From positions 1,285 to 43,971 of the forward strand of contig DHAE01000005.1 in the NCBI GenBank assembly GCA_002397315.1: 42,687 bases of DNA, written 5' to 3'. Shown piece after piece: positions 19,328-27,527 of the stretch (positions are counted from its first letter, which is position 1; every line of letters starts with the position of its first letter). The notes below the pieces were generated by a model. The model ran no database searches. It saw only the letters and a program-made list of their open reading frames with translations, and was not told the DNA's origin. The translations under genes were made by a program, and so were the position numbers. The DNA is from Comamonadaceae bacterium UBA4962 (lineage in GTDB: Bacteria; Pseudomonadota; Gammaproteobacteria; Burkholderiales; Burkholderiaceae_C).

Positions 19328-21879
19328 GCAGCGTGCGCATCGCCTGGTTCGATCCCGCACCCAGCACGGAACGCGACGCCGCAGCGGCCGCCCTGGCCGC
19401 CCATGGGGAGCACTGGGGGCACGCATGGGACGTGGTCGCGCAGCCCTGGGACAGCGCGCTGGACGTTCCCCGGGCCGCGGGCGGCGACGCCGGTGCGATG
19501 GCCGGTTTCGAGGCCGCGGTGCTGGTGCCGCCCGCCCACGCGGACACCCTGCCCGCCTGGGCCGTGCAGCCCGGCCGGCGCACGCCGTTGCTGCTGTACC
19601 TGGGGCCCGAGCCGGCACAGGAGGCGCTGGCCGCGCGCGCGCTGCGCGCCGGGCCGGGCGACTACGTGCTGCGGACGCGGCAGGGCGGAGGCCACCCGCG
19701 CGAGCTGGCGTTGCGGCTGGCGGCCCTGCTGGCATCGCTCCCCGGGAACGCGTCCGCCAGCGGGCGCGAGGCCGCGGCGCGGCCCGGCGCGTCCGTCACC
19801 GAGGACATGCTGCGCACGGCCATCGACCATATGGATGCCGGCGTGCTGCTGTGCGGGCCGGACCGCCGCGTGCGCTTCTACAACCACCGCCTGCCCGGCA
19901 TGCTCGATCTGCCGCGCCCGCTGCTGGACACCGCACCGACCATCGCGGAGCTGCAGCAACTGCAGGCCGCGCGCGGCGATTTCGGCGACGGGTTCGACCG
20001 CGTGGACGAGCGCGGCCGGGCCTATGTGGAAAGCGGCAGCCGCCTGCCGCCCCCCGGCACCTACTGGCGCAGGGCGCCCGACGGCCGCACGTTCGAGGTC
20101 CACTCCACGGCCCTGCCGGACGGCGGGCTGCTGCACACCTTCGCCGACGTGACGCCGCACGTGCGGCTGCAGTCCGAGCTGCGGCTCAGCGAGGCGCGCT
20201 TTCGCAGCCTGTGCGATCTGTCGTCCGACTGGTACTGGGAGCAGGATGCGGACTACCGCTTCGTCCACATCTCGGGCGGCACCAGCCAGATGCGCATCGC
20301 GCCGGATGAGGTCGTCGGGCGCACCCGCTGGGAGTTGCATGCCCTGAACCTTTCCGAGGCGGATTGGGAAGACCACCGCCGGCTGCTCGACGCGCGCCAG
20401 CCGTTCCGCGACCTGGAGCTGCAGCGCTCGGGCGATGGCGGCCGCGCCTACTGGATCTCCATCAGCGGGGTGCCGGTGTTCGGTGCCGACGGCACGTTCT
20501 CGGGCTACCGCGGCGTGGGGCGCGACATCACCGAGCGCAAGCGTGTCGAGGCGGAGATCGAGCGGCTGGCCTTCTTCGACCCGCTCACGGGCCTGCCCAA
20601 CCGCCGCCTGCTCACCGACCGGCTGCACCGGGCCATCGGCGCGGCCGCGCGCGGGCAGGGCCGTGGCGCGCTGCTCTTCCTCGATCTGGACAACTTCAAG
20701 GACCTGAACGACACCCTCGGCCACGACATGGGGGACCGCCTCCTCGCGCAGGCCGCCCAGCGCCTGCTCGCCTGCGTGCGCCCGCAGGACACGGTGAGCC
20801 GGTTCGGCGGGGACGAGTTCGTGGTGCTGGCCGAAGGCCTGCCCGGCGACCTGCACCAGGCACGCGCCGACGCCGGCGTGCTGGCCCACCGGATCTCCGT
20901 GGCGCTGGGCCGGCCGTACGCGGTGGGGGGCATGGGCCACCACCACAGCACGCCGAGCATCGGCGTGGCGCTGTTCGGCGGGCAGTCCGGGCAGGAGGCG
21001 GGCGTGGACGATCTGCTCAAGCATGCCGACCTCGCCATGTACCAGGCCAAGGCGGCGGGGCGCGACACGGTCCGCTTCTTCGATCCTTCGATGCAGGAAG
21101 CCGTCATCGCGCGCGCGGCGCTGGAGTCGGAGCTGCGCCAGGCGCTGCAGTCCGATGAACTTGTGCTGCATTACCAGCCCCTCGTGAACGGCCACGGAGG
21201 CATGCTGGGCGCCGAAGCGCTCGTGCGCTGGCAGCATCCGCAGCGGGGCCTCGTCACGCCGGGCGCGTTCATACCGGCGGCCGAGCAGGGCGGCCTGATC
21301 GTGCCGATCGGGCAGTGGGTGCTGGAGCGCGCCTGTGAGCAGCTCGTGGCGTGGGCCCGCATGCCCGCGGCGGCGCGTCTCGTGCTTTCGGTCAACGTGA
21401 GCGTGCGGCAGTTCCGGCAGCCGGACTTCGTCGACCACGTGCTGCAGACGCTGCGCCGCACCGGCGCGCAGGCGCGGCTGCTGAAGATCGAGCTCACCGA
21501 GAGCCTGCTGATGGCCGACGTCGAGGACGTCGTCACCCGGATGGAGGAGCTGCGGGCCCACGGGGTGGGCTTCGCGATCGACGACTTCGGCACCGGCTAT
21601 TCCTCGCTGGCCTACCTCAAGCGGCTGCCGCTGGACCAGCTCAAGATCGACCAGAGCTTCGTGCGCGACGTGCTGACCGATCCCAACGACGCGGCCATCG
21701 TGCGCACCATCCTGGCCCTGGCGCGCAGCCTGGACCTGGATGTGGTGGCCGAGGGCGTGGAGACGACGGGGCAGCTCAAGTTCCTGCAGCGGCACGGCTG
21801 CCACGCGTTCCAGGGCTACCTGTTCGGACGCCCGGCACCCGCCGACGTGCTGGAGCGCGCGCTGCACCCCGTGCTCTGA
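19324..21879 (+). CDS. Cytosolic PAS-GGDEF-EAL protein with degenerate receiver-like N-terminus
   Basis: An 851-residue partner of the preceding protein, starting inside its stop codon (ATGA overlap, 19324-19327). No membrane segment. Residues 1-135 look like a worn-down receiver: the end GPGDYVLRTRQ...RELALRLAALLA resembles beta5-alpha5 of response regulators, but I see no clear phospho-acceptor Asp pocket. Two PAS-like regions follow (about 150-280 and 285-410). GGDEF is intact at 495-499 with an RxxD I-site (RPQD, 486-489). EAL is intact at 631-633, with DDFGTGYSSLAYLKRLP. The catalytic halves of the two proteins are very alike, including QSFVRDVLTDPNDAAIVRTI, so they arose by tandem duplication. 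Translational coupling suggests matched amounts. Confidence 0.9.
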   Translation: MSSVRIAWFDPAPSTERDAAAAALAAHGEHWGHAWDVVAQPWDSALDVPRAAGGDAGAMAGFEAAVLVPPAHADTLPAWAVQPGRRTPLLLYLGPEPAQEALAARALRAGPGDYVLRTRQGGGHPRELALRLAALLASLPGNASASGREAAARPGASVTEDMLRTAIDHMDAGVLLCGPDRRVRFYNHRLPGMLDLPRPLLDTAPTIAELQQLQAARGDFGDGFDRVDERGRAYVESGSRLPPPGTYWRRAPDGRTFEVHSTALPDGGLLHTFADVTPHVRLQSELRLSEARFRSLCDLSSDWYWEQDADYRFVHISGGTSQMRIAPDEVVGRTRWELHALNLSEADWEDHRRLLDARQPFRDLELQRSGDGGRAYWISISGVPVFGADGTFSGYRGVGRDITERKRVEAEIERLAFFDPLTGLPNRRLLTDRLHRAIGAAARGQGRGALLFLDLDNFKDLNDTLGHDMGDRLLAQAAQRLLACVRPQDTVSRFGGDEFVVLAEGLPGDLHQARADAGVLAHRISVALGRPYAVGGMGHHHSTPSIGVALFGGQSGQEAGVDDLLKHADLAMYQAKAAGRDTVRFFDPSMQEAVIARAALESELRQALQSDELVLHYQPLVNGHGGMLGAEALVRWQHPQRGLVTPGAFIPAAEQGGLIVPIGQWVLERACEQLVAWARMPAAARLVLSVNVSVRQFRQPDFVDHVLQTLRRTGAQARLLKIELTESLLMADVEDVVTRMEELRAHGVGFAIDDFGTGYSSLAYLKRLPLDQLKIDQSFVRDVLTDPNDAAIVRTILALARSLDLDVVAEGVETTGQLKFLQRHGCHAFQGYLFGRPAPADVLERALHPVL

Positions 21880-21970
21880 GCCGGCCCTCGGCCCCCGGCC
21901 CCGGCCGGCGCAGCGACGCTTGTTGACCTGCCTCGTGGGCCAGCGGGTGCGCCCGCCGCACAATCGCTCC

Positions 21971-23191
21971 ATGCAAGACACACGACGGCAGGTGCTCCTG
22001 GTTTCCGGCGGGGGCATCGGCGGACTCGCCGCCGCCCTCGGCGCGGTGCGCGCGGGATGGGCGGCGGATCTGTACGAGCGGGCGCCCGCGTTCGGCGAGG
22101 TGGGCGCGGGCGTGCAGCTCGGCCCCAACGCGGTGGCCCGCCTGCACGCCTGGGGGCTGGAATCCGCGCTGCGCGAAGTCGCGGCCTACCCCGAACGGTT
22201 GCAGGTGCGCAGTGCGCTGGACGGGCGCGTGCTCGCGGCCATGCCGCTCGGCAGCACCATCGCGGCCCGCTACGGGGCGCCCTACGTCGCCATCCACCGG
22301 GCGGACCTGCACGGGCTGCTGCTCGATGCCGTGCGCGCCGTGCCTGCGGCGCGCCTGCATTTGGGAGAAACCATCGCCGACCATGCCGAAGACGCACAGG
22401 GCGTGGCGCTGCGCACCGTCTCCGGCCACCGCGTGCGAGGCGATGCGTTCGTCGGTGCGGACGGGCTGCGCAGCGCCACGCGGGTGCGGCTGCTGGGTGC
22501 CGGGCCCACGCGCGTGTCCGGGCACCTGGCCTACCGCGCCGTCGTGCCGCAGAACGCCTTGCCCGAGCGCCTGCGCACCGCGCAGGTCACCGCCTGGCTC
22601 GGGCCGGGGCTGCACGTCGTGCAGTACCCGGTGCGACGCGGAGAGCTCATGAACCTCGTCGCGATCCGCCATGGCCGGGCGCCCGACGACCTGGACCACT
22701 GGGACCATGCCGGCAACGCCGGCGATCTGGAGGAAGCTCTGCAAGGAACCACGCCCGCGCTGCAGGACCTGGTGCGCGCGGTGCCGCGGGCGGGAGGCGG
22801 CTGGCGCCTCTGGCCGCTGTCCGACCGCCCGCCGCTGCAGGGAGCGCACGAGATGGCGCGGGGCCGGGTCGCGTTGCTCGGGGATGCCGCCCATCCGATG
22901 CGCCCCTACCTCGCGCAGGGGGCCGGGATGGCGATCGAGGATGCCGCCGCGCTGCAGCAGGTGCTCACCCGCTGCGGCGACGACGTGCCGCAGGCCCTGC
23001 GCCGCTATGCCGAGGCACGCTGGCAGCGCAACGCCCGCGTGCAGGCGCGCGCCGAGCGCAACGGCCGCATCTTCCATGCCACCGGGCCGGTGCGCTGGGC
23101 GCGCGACCTGTCGCTGCGCCTGCTGGGCGAGCGGCTGCTCGACCAGCCCTGGCTCTACCGCGGGCCCAGCGTGGGCACCAACACCGCCTAG
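21971..23191 (+). CDS. FAD-dependent aromatic monooxygenase (salicylate hydroxylase-like)
   Basis: A 406-residue group A flavoprotein monooxygenase. The FAD Rossmann motif is GGGIGGLAAALG at residues 13-24; the second FAD block is GDAAHPMRPYLAQGAGMAIEDA, and the middle DG motif is VGADGLRSATR. The family hydroxylates aromatic acids (salicylate, 3-hydroxybenzoate and similar) using NAD(P)H and O2. There is no C-terminal membrane segment. Its gene faces the kynurenine operon; kynurenine 3-monooxygenase is possible but less likely, because the anthranilate route is complete without it and the sequence reads as salicylate-hydroxylase-like. The start has no ribosome site, and CACAAT lies 7 bases before the ATG, suggesting a leaderless mRNA. 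Confidence 0.8.
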   Translation: MQDTRRQVLLVSGGGIGGLAAALGAVRAGWAADLYERAPAFGEVGAGVQLGPNAVARLHAWGLESALREVAAYPERLQVRSALDGRVLAAMPLGSTIAARYGAPYVAIHRADLHGLLLDAVRAVPAARLHLGETIADHAEDAQGVALRTVSGHRVRGDAFVGADGLRSATRVRLLGAGPTRVSGHLAYRAVVPQNALPERLRTAQVTAWLGPGLHVVQYPVRRGELMNLVAIRHGRAPDDLDHWDHAGNAGDLEEALQGTTPALQDLVRAVPRAGGGWRLWPLSDRPPLQGAHEMARGRVALLGDAAHPMRPYLAQGAGMAIEDAAALQQVLTRCGDDVPQALRRYAEARWQRNARVQARAERNGRIFHATGPVRWARDLSLRLLGERLLDQPWLYRGPSVGTNTA

Positions 23192-23363
23192 GGCGAGCCA
23201 GGCTGGCCTGGAATCGGGGGCGCTGCGAATGGGGAGGGGGCCGGAGAGCATGACGGCCGAAAAAGGGATGCAGCGGCAGAGCGCCACCTTCCGCAAGTGG
23301 TATCGGAGCCCGCACCGCCTCACCCCTCCGAAGGCCGCGGAGCAGGCCACACCAGCAGACGCC

Positions 23364-23387
23364 GCGGAACCGGCTTCGCCGGGCCGC
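23364..23387 (-). repeat. Fragment resembling the hairpin repeat, inverted
   Basis: Read on the minus strand, this stretch contains GGCCCGGCGAAGCCGGTTCC, close to the GGCCCGGCGAAGCGGTTCC core of copy 2. The rest of the repeat is not recognisable here. It lies in the convergent gap between the monooxygenase and kynA genes. Confidence 0.4.
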
Positions 23388-23396
23388 CAGCGTCGT

Positions 23397-23437
23397 CCCC
23401 CCTTGGCGGGGATGGCGCCGAAGGCGACTCAGGGGGG
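23397..23437. terminator. Strong G/C hairpin between convergent genes
   Basis: CCCCCCT (23397-23403) pairs with AGGGGGG (23431-23437), and inside it CGCC (23416-23419) pairs with GGCG (23423-23426) over a GAA loop. There is no T tract, so it is not a classical terminator, but it sits right before the kynA stop in a convergent gap and probably limits read-through in both directions. Confidence 0.5.
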
Positions 23438-23440
23438 GGA

Positions 23441-24361
23441 TCACAAGCTCGTGCGCAGCTTCCAGATCTCCGGGAACAGCACCACGTCCAGCATCCTCCG
23501 CAGGTAGCTCACGCCGCCCGTGCCGCCGGTGCCGCGCTTGAAGCCGATCACGCGCTCCACCGTGGTCACGTGGCGGAAGCGCCAGAGGCGGAAGGCGTCC
23601 TCCAGATCGGTGAGCTTCTCGCCCAACTGGTAGAGGTCCCAATAGCGCTGCGGGTCACGGTACACGGTGAGCCAGGCGGCCTCCACCGCATCGCTTTCGG
23701 CATACGGCTGCGTCCAGTCGCGGTCGGTGTGGCCCGCAGGCACGGGAATGCCCCGGCGGGCCAGCAGGCGCAGTGCCTCGTCGTAGAGCGAGGGCGCCGC
23801 GTAGGCGGCCTGCACCTGCGCGAGCAGTTCGGGTCGGTGCGCGTGCGGCCGGAGCATCGCGGCATTCTTGTTGCCCAGCGAGAACTCGATGCAGCGGTAC
23901 TGGTAGCTCTGGAAACCGCTCGACTGCGCAAGGTAGGGCCGGATCGCGCTGTACTCGGGCGGCGTCATCGTGGCCAGGACATCCCAGGCGTGCACCAGCT
24001 GCTCCATGATCTTCGAGACACGCGCGAGCATCTTGAAGGCCGGCGGCAGGTCGTCCCGCGCCACATGGTCGATCGCGGCGCGCAGCTCGTGCAGCATGAG
24101 CTTCATCCAAAGCTCGCTCGTCTGGTGCTGCACGATGAACAGCATTTCGTTGTGGTTGGGCGACAGCGGCTTCTGCGCGTTCAGGATCGCGTCGAGCTGC
24201 AGGTAGTCGCCATAGCTCATGTCGCGGCTGAAATCGAGCTGTGCGCGCTCCTCGTGCACGATGGCCTCGGGTTGCGAGGCGGACGCGGAGGGCGGCGTGC
24301 CCGGGGAAGCGGACGTGGAAGAAGAGGGCGCGGCGGATGCCTGCGGAGCGTGGGGGCACAT
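23441..24361 (-). CDS. kynA: Tryptophan 2,3-dioxygenase
   Basis: A 306-residue haem enzyme that opens the indole ring of L-tryptophan to N-formylkynurenine, the first step of the kynurenine pathway. Family motifs are LDAILNAQKPLSP, FIVQHQTSELWMKL (the active-site His of VQHQTSELW), GFQSYQYRCIEF, and WRFRHVTTVERVIGFKRGTGGT, where the His of RFRHV is the expected haem ligand. About 33 N-terminal residues before AIVHEER are Ala/Ser/Pro-rich and not conserved. The chosen ATG is supported by GGAGA upstream. It is the last gene of the kynB-kynU-kynA operon, 23 bases after kynU. Confidence 0.96.
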   Translation of the reverse strand: MCPHAPQASAAPSSSTSASPGTPPSASASQPEAIVHEERAQLDFSRDMSYGDYLQLDAILNAQKPLSPNHNEMLFIVQHQTSELWMKLMLHELRAAIDHVARDDLPPAFKMLARVSKIMEQLVHAWDVLATMTPPEYSAIRPYLAQSSGFQSYQYRCIEFSLGNKNAAMLRPHAHRPELLAQVQAAYAAPSLYDEALRLLARRGIPVPAGHTDRDWTQPYAESDAVEAAWLTVYRDPQRYWDLYQLGEKLTDLEDAFRLWRFRHVTTVERVIGFKRGTGGTGGVSYLRRMLDVVLFPEIWKLRTSL

Positions 24362-24384
24362 GGTGCGGTGTCTCCTGCCGGACT

Positions 24385-25692
24385 TCAGGTCACGGCGTGT
24401 TGTTGGTTGAATTCGGGCCGGCGCCACTCGCCGCCCTCCAGCACGTCGCGCAGGTGCTCCACGGCGTTCCACACGTCCTCGAAGCCCAGGTAGAGCGGGG
24501 TGAAGCCGAAGCGCAGGATGTCCTTGTGCGGGCCCCGGCCGCCGTCGCCCTTGCGGAAGTCGCCGATCACGCCGCGTGCGATCAGCGCCTGCACGATGGC
24601 ATAGGCGCCGCTGCCCCGGCCGTCCACGCCCTGGCCCTCGTCGCGCGTCAGACACACCTGCGAGCCGCGCCGCGCGTGTTCGCGGGGCGTCGCCAGGCCC
24701 AGGCCGTAGCCGGCGCAGCGCTCCTCCACCAGCCGGATGAACAGGTCCGTCAGCGCCAGCGATTTCGCGCGCAGCGCCTGCATGCCGCCCAGCGGCTGCG
24801 CGGCGGTGAACACGTCCAGCCCGCATTGCAGCGCCGAGAGGCTGATGATCGGCTGCGTGCCGCACAGGTAGCGCGCGATGCCCGGGGCGGGCTGGTAATC
24901 CGGCGTGAAGGCGAACGGCGCCGCATGGCCCCACCAGCCCGACAGCGGCTGCCAGAAGCGGCCGGCATGGCGCGGATGCACCCAGACGAAGGCCGGTGCG
25001 CCCGGGCCGCCGTTGAGGTATTTGTAGCCGCAGCCGATTGAGAAGTCCGCCCCCGCGCCGTGCAGGTCCACCGGCACCGCGCCCGCGCTGTGCGCCAGGT
25101 CCCACACGCAGAGGATGCCCTGCGCATGCGCCGCGGCGGTGACGGCCGCCATGTCGTGCATCGCGCCCGTGCGGTAGTTGACGTGCGTGAGCATCAGCAC
25201 CGCGACGTCGGCCGTGAGCGCGGCGGCGATCTCTTCGGGCTCCACCAGCACCAGCTCCAGGCCGCGCTCGCGGCACAGGCCCTCGGCGATGTAGAGATCG
25301 GTGGGGAAGTTGCTGCGCTCGCTCACGATGCGGCGGCGAACGGGCGCATCCTCGCGCGCGATGTTCAGCGCGGCGCTCAGCACCTTGTAGAGGTTGATGG
25401 AGGTGCTGTCGGTGCAGACCACCTCGCCCTGGCCCGCACCGATCAGCGGCGCGAGCTGGTCGCCCAGGCGTTGCGGCAGATCGAACCAGCTCGCGCTGTT
25501 CCACGAGCGGATCAGGTCGGTGCCCCATTCCTGCGCCACCACCTCCGCGATGCGCGCGGGCGCGGCGGCGGGCATCACGCCCAGGGAATTGCCGTCGAGG
25601 TAGATGACCCCGTCCGGCAATTGGAAGTGGCTGCGCAGCGGGCGCAGCGGGTCGTGCGCATCCAGGGCGCGGCAGTCGTCGAGCGTGGTCAT
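24385..25692 (-). CDS. kynU: Kynureninase
   Basis: A 435-residue PLP-dependent hydrolase that converts L-kynurenine to anthranilate and alanine. Signatures: YLDGNSLGVMP near the N-terminus, RSNFPTDLYIAEG, HVNYRTGAMHDM, WDLAHSAGAVPVDL with the cofactor-binding Asp, and GCGYKYLNGGPGAPAF carrying the Schiff-base Lys. The C-terminus has HKDILRFGFTPLY. The start is supported by AGGAA about 8 bases upstream. The gap to kynB is 46 bases and to kynA 23, so one transcript is likely. Together the three genes make anthranilate from tryptophan. Confidence 0.97.
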   Translation of the reverse strand: MTTLDDCRALDAHDPLRPLRSHFQLPDGVIYLDGNSLGVMPAAAPARIAEVVAQEWGTDLIRSWNSASWFDLPQRLGDQLAPLIGAGQGEVVCTDSTSINLYKVLSAALNIAREDAPVRRRIVSERSNFPTDLYIAEGLCRERGLELVLVEPEEIAAALTADVAVLMLTHVNYRTGAMHDMAAVTAAAHAQGILCVWDLAHSAGAVPVDLHGAGADFSIGCGYKYLNGGPGAPAFVWVHPRHAGRFWQPLSGWWGHAAPFAFTPDYQPAPGIARYLCGTQPIISLSALQCGLDVFTAAQPLGGMQALRAKSLALTDLFIRLVEERCAGYGLGLATPREHARRGSQVCLTRDEGQGVDGRGSGAYAIVQALIARGVIGDFRKGDGGRGPHKDILRFGFTPLYLGFEDVWNAVEHLRDVLEGGEWRRPEFNQQHAVT

Positions 25693-25738
25693 GGGCGTTC
25701 CTGCAGGGATCGATGGAAATGGGTGGCGGTTCGCAGGG

Positions 25739-26389
25739 TCAGGTGAGTGCCCGCAGCACGGCGCGCACGGGCGAGGCGTCGGCGGTGGTGAGCCTGAGGG
25801 GCAGGGCGATCAGTTCGTAGTCGCCCTCGGGCACCTCGTCGAGCACGAGGTTTTCCAGCACGCGCAGGCCGCGCCGGCGGATCACCTGGTGGCTCTCCAG
25901 CGCCTTGCTGTCGGCCGGGTCGATGCTCGCGGTGTCGATGCCCACCAGCACCACGCCCCGGTCGGCCAGGCGTTCGATGGTGGCGGGCGCATAGGCCGCC
26001 AGCGCGCCGTCCCAGCGGTCCACCGGCATGAGCTCGTAGGTGCGCACCAGCACGCGCGGCGGCAGGGGCCGCCCCTCGCGCTCCACCGCGTGGGCGATGT
26101 GCTCCCATTGCACCAGCGGGCCGCGCCCGATCGCATGGATGACGCGGCACGGGCCCAGGAAGGCGTCCAGCGGCACGTCGCCGATCGTGGCGCCTCGAGG
26201 GTCGTAGTGCAGCGGCGCGTCCGCGTGCGTGCCGACGTGGGGCGACATCGCGAGGGCGCTCACGTTCACCGGGCACTGCGGGCCGATCGTGGCGCACCAC
26301 TGCTGCGAATAGGGCGTGTCGCCGGGGAACACCGGGCTGCCAGCATGCACCGGCGCGGAAATGTCCCACAGCGTGCGGGGGAGGGTCAT
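25739..26389 (-). CDS. kynB: Kynurenine formamidase (cyclase family)
   Basis: A 216-residue metal-dependent amidase hydrolysing N-formylkynurenine to kynurenine. The hallmark motif SPHVGTHADAPLH (HxGTHxDxPxH) lies at about residues 49-61 and binds the divalent metals; DTPYSQQW and LVGIDTASIDP are further family blocks. It is the first gene of the operon and is divergent from the Lrp/AsnC regulator with a 134-base shared regulatory region. A TGGAG ribosome site precedes the ATG. Assignment as KynB rather than another cyclase-family amidase rests on the motif plus kynU and kynA directly behind it. Confidence 0.95.
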   Translation of the reverse strand: MTLPRTLWDISAPVHAGSPVFPGDTPYSQQWCATIGPQCPVNVSALAMSPHVGTHADAPLHYDPRGATIGDVPLDAFLGPCRVIHAIGRGPLVQWEHIAHAVEREGRPLPPRVLVRTYELMPVDRWDGALAAYAPATIERLADRGVVLVGIDTASIDPADSKALESHQVIRRRGLRVLENLVLDEVPEGDYELIALPLRLTTADASPVRAVLRALT

Positions 26390-26481
26390 GGGGGCTCCAG
26401 GGGCGGCGGCATCGCTGCCAACGCGCGCATTCTGGGCAGACGGGCAGCGCGTGGTGTCGTTTAATCCCTACAGGCCCGCAA

Positions 26482-26519
26482 ATTGGAAAATCCTTCCCCG
26501 TGCGGCGCCATTGGGAAAA
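26482..26519. promoter_or_regulatory. Direct repeat in the kynB-regulator intergenic region
   Basis: ATTGGAAAA (26482-26490) is repeated as ATTGGGAAAA (26510-26519), 28 bases apart, just before the regulator gene. These are the most A-rich parts of the divergent region. They are candidate binding sites for the Lrp/AsnC protein, which typically binds several spaced sites. This is inference. Confidence 0.35.
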
Positions 26520-26523
26520 ACTT

Positions 26524-27003
26524 ATGCGAATGGAACTGGACCGGACGGACCGGCAGATCGTGGCCGCCCTGCAAGGCGATGCCCGCCTGACCTCGGGCGA
26601 ACTCGCGCAAATCGCGCACCTGTCGCAATCGCCCTGCTGGCGCCGGGTGAAGCGGCTGGAGGAAGAGGGCGTGATCGCGGGCTACCATGCCGCGCTCGAC
26701 CGGCGGGCGCTGGGGCTGGGCGTGATGGTGTTCGTGATGGTGGGCATCGACCACCAGACCGAGGCCTCGTCGCTGCCCTTCGAGGAAGCCGTGTGCGCGA
26801 TTCCCGAGGTGGTGATGTTCCATGGCATCTCCGGGCCCGAGGACTTCATGCTGGTGGTGGTCGCGCGCGACCTGGACGATTACTCGCAGCTGCTGCAGAA
26901 CCGGCTGCACCGCCTGCCCGGCGTGCGGCGCGTGCACAGCTACTTCTCGCTGCAGGAGTTCAAGGGCCGCGTCGGCGCCCTGCCCGTGCCCGCTACAGGA
27001 TGA
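26524..27003 (+). CDS. kynR: Lrp/AsnC family transcriptional regulator, probable kynurenine-operon regulator
   Basis: A 159-residue Lrp/AsnC protein. Residues 1-60 are a helix-turn-helix domain (ELDRTDRQIVAALQGDARL, then LAQIAHLSQSPCWRRVKRLEEEGVI). The rest is the RAM ligand-binding domain (GVMVFVMVGID, VMFHGISGPEDFMLVVVARDLDDY). Its divergent position next to kynB, as with KynR in other proteobacteria, suggests it controls kynBUA in response to kynurenine; that role is inferred from position. ATG 26524 is the chosen start; GTG 26500 and ATG 26530 are alternatives. Its last 11 bases overlap the 3' end of the opposite-strand cysteine-cluster gene. Confidence 0.88.
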   Translation: MRMELDRTDRQIVAALQGDARLTSGELAQIAHLSQSPCWRRVKRLEEEGVIAGYHAALDRRALGLGVMVFVMVGIDHQTEASSLPFEEAVCAIPEVVMFHGISGPEDFMLVVVARDLDDYSQLLQNRLHRLPGVRRVHSYFSLQEFKGRVGALPVPATG

Positions 27004-27319
27004 AGCCCTCCGGCAGCGGCCCCATGCCGTGCCGCCGCCGCGCCCGGCCGCAGGCCTCGCTGCCGGCCTCGAACTCGCGGCAGGGCGAGGGCCGCCACTC
27101 GTAGATGCCGCAGGCCGCCCGCGTGCCCACCGTGCCCGAGAGCGCGGCGCAGCGCGGGGCCGCATGGTCGGTGCCGCGCATGCGGCGCAGGCCGGCGTTC
27201 ACTTCCACCGTGAGACCCGCGGGCACGCTGCCGCCGTCGTCCTCCGATTCGTGGACCGAGAAATCGACGCGGAAGCTCGCGCAGCAGGCGCCGCAGCTCA
27301 GGCAGGGATGGAGGCTCAT
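26993..27319 (-). CDS. YkgJ-family cysteine cluster protein
   Basis: A 108-residue protein of the YkgJ/UPF0153 zinc- or iron-chelating cysteine-cluster family. The N-terminal CLSCGACC motif (residues 6-13), Cys in PRCAAL, Cys in ACGIYEWRPSPCREF and a later EACGRAR provide the conserved Cys set. Cysteines in this pattern bind a metal centre; the cellular role is not established. It overlaps the Lrp gene end by 11 bases (tail to tail) and is transcribed away from the feo operon. The Fur box at 27495-27509 lies 176 bases before its start, mainly positioned for feoA. Confidence 0.85.
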   Translation of the reverse strand: MSLHPCLSCGACCASFRVDFSVHESEDDGGSVPAGLTVEVNAGLRRMRGTDHAAPRCAALSGTVGTRAACGIYEWRPSPCREFEAGSEACGRARRRHGMGPLPEGFIL

Positions 27320-27489
27320 GGGGGCATCGGGAGGGAACGTGGCGGCCGAATTGTGCCCAACGCGGCGGGGATGTCGGCGACCGGCTGCTCCTTGCGGGCC
27401 GGGACGGGAGAAAATCCTGCCTTTTCCCAGAACCATCACGGCCGGCAGGGGTCTGTGATGCAGCACAAGGCCCGCCGGGGTCTGGTCTG

Positions 27490-27495
27490 TAGAAT
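27490..27495 (+). promoter_or_regulatory. Putative -10 box of the feo operon
   Basis: TAGAAT, 5 of 6 to consensus, placing the start of transcription near 27502, inside the Fur box. No clear -35 is visible. Confidence 0.5.
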
Positions 27496-27509
27496 GAGAA
27501 TTAATATCA
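27495..27509 (+). promoter_or_regulatory. Fur box before feoA
   Basis: TGAGAAT-T-AATATCA matches the 7-1-7 Fur consensus TGATAAT-N-ATTATCA at 12 of 14 arm positions, in a short A+T-rich island. It overlaps the predicted transcription start of feoAB, the classical layout for iron-dependent repression by Fur. The longer 19-base form spans 27493-27511. Confidence 0.8.
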
Positions 27510-27527
27510 TTGCTAACAATAACTCGC

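Noticed and set aside
21923..21928. TTGACC as the -35 of the FAD monooxygenase promoter
   Set aside because: The distance to the CACAAT box is 30 bases, too long for a sigma-70 promoter.
21971..23191. Kynurenine 3-monooxygenase assignment
   Set aside because: It lacks an obvious C-terminal membrane segment and the local operon leads to anthranilate. Adjacency alone is not enough.
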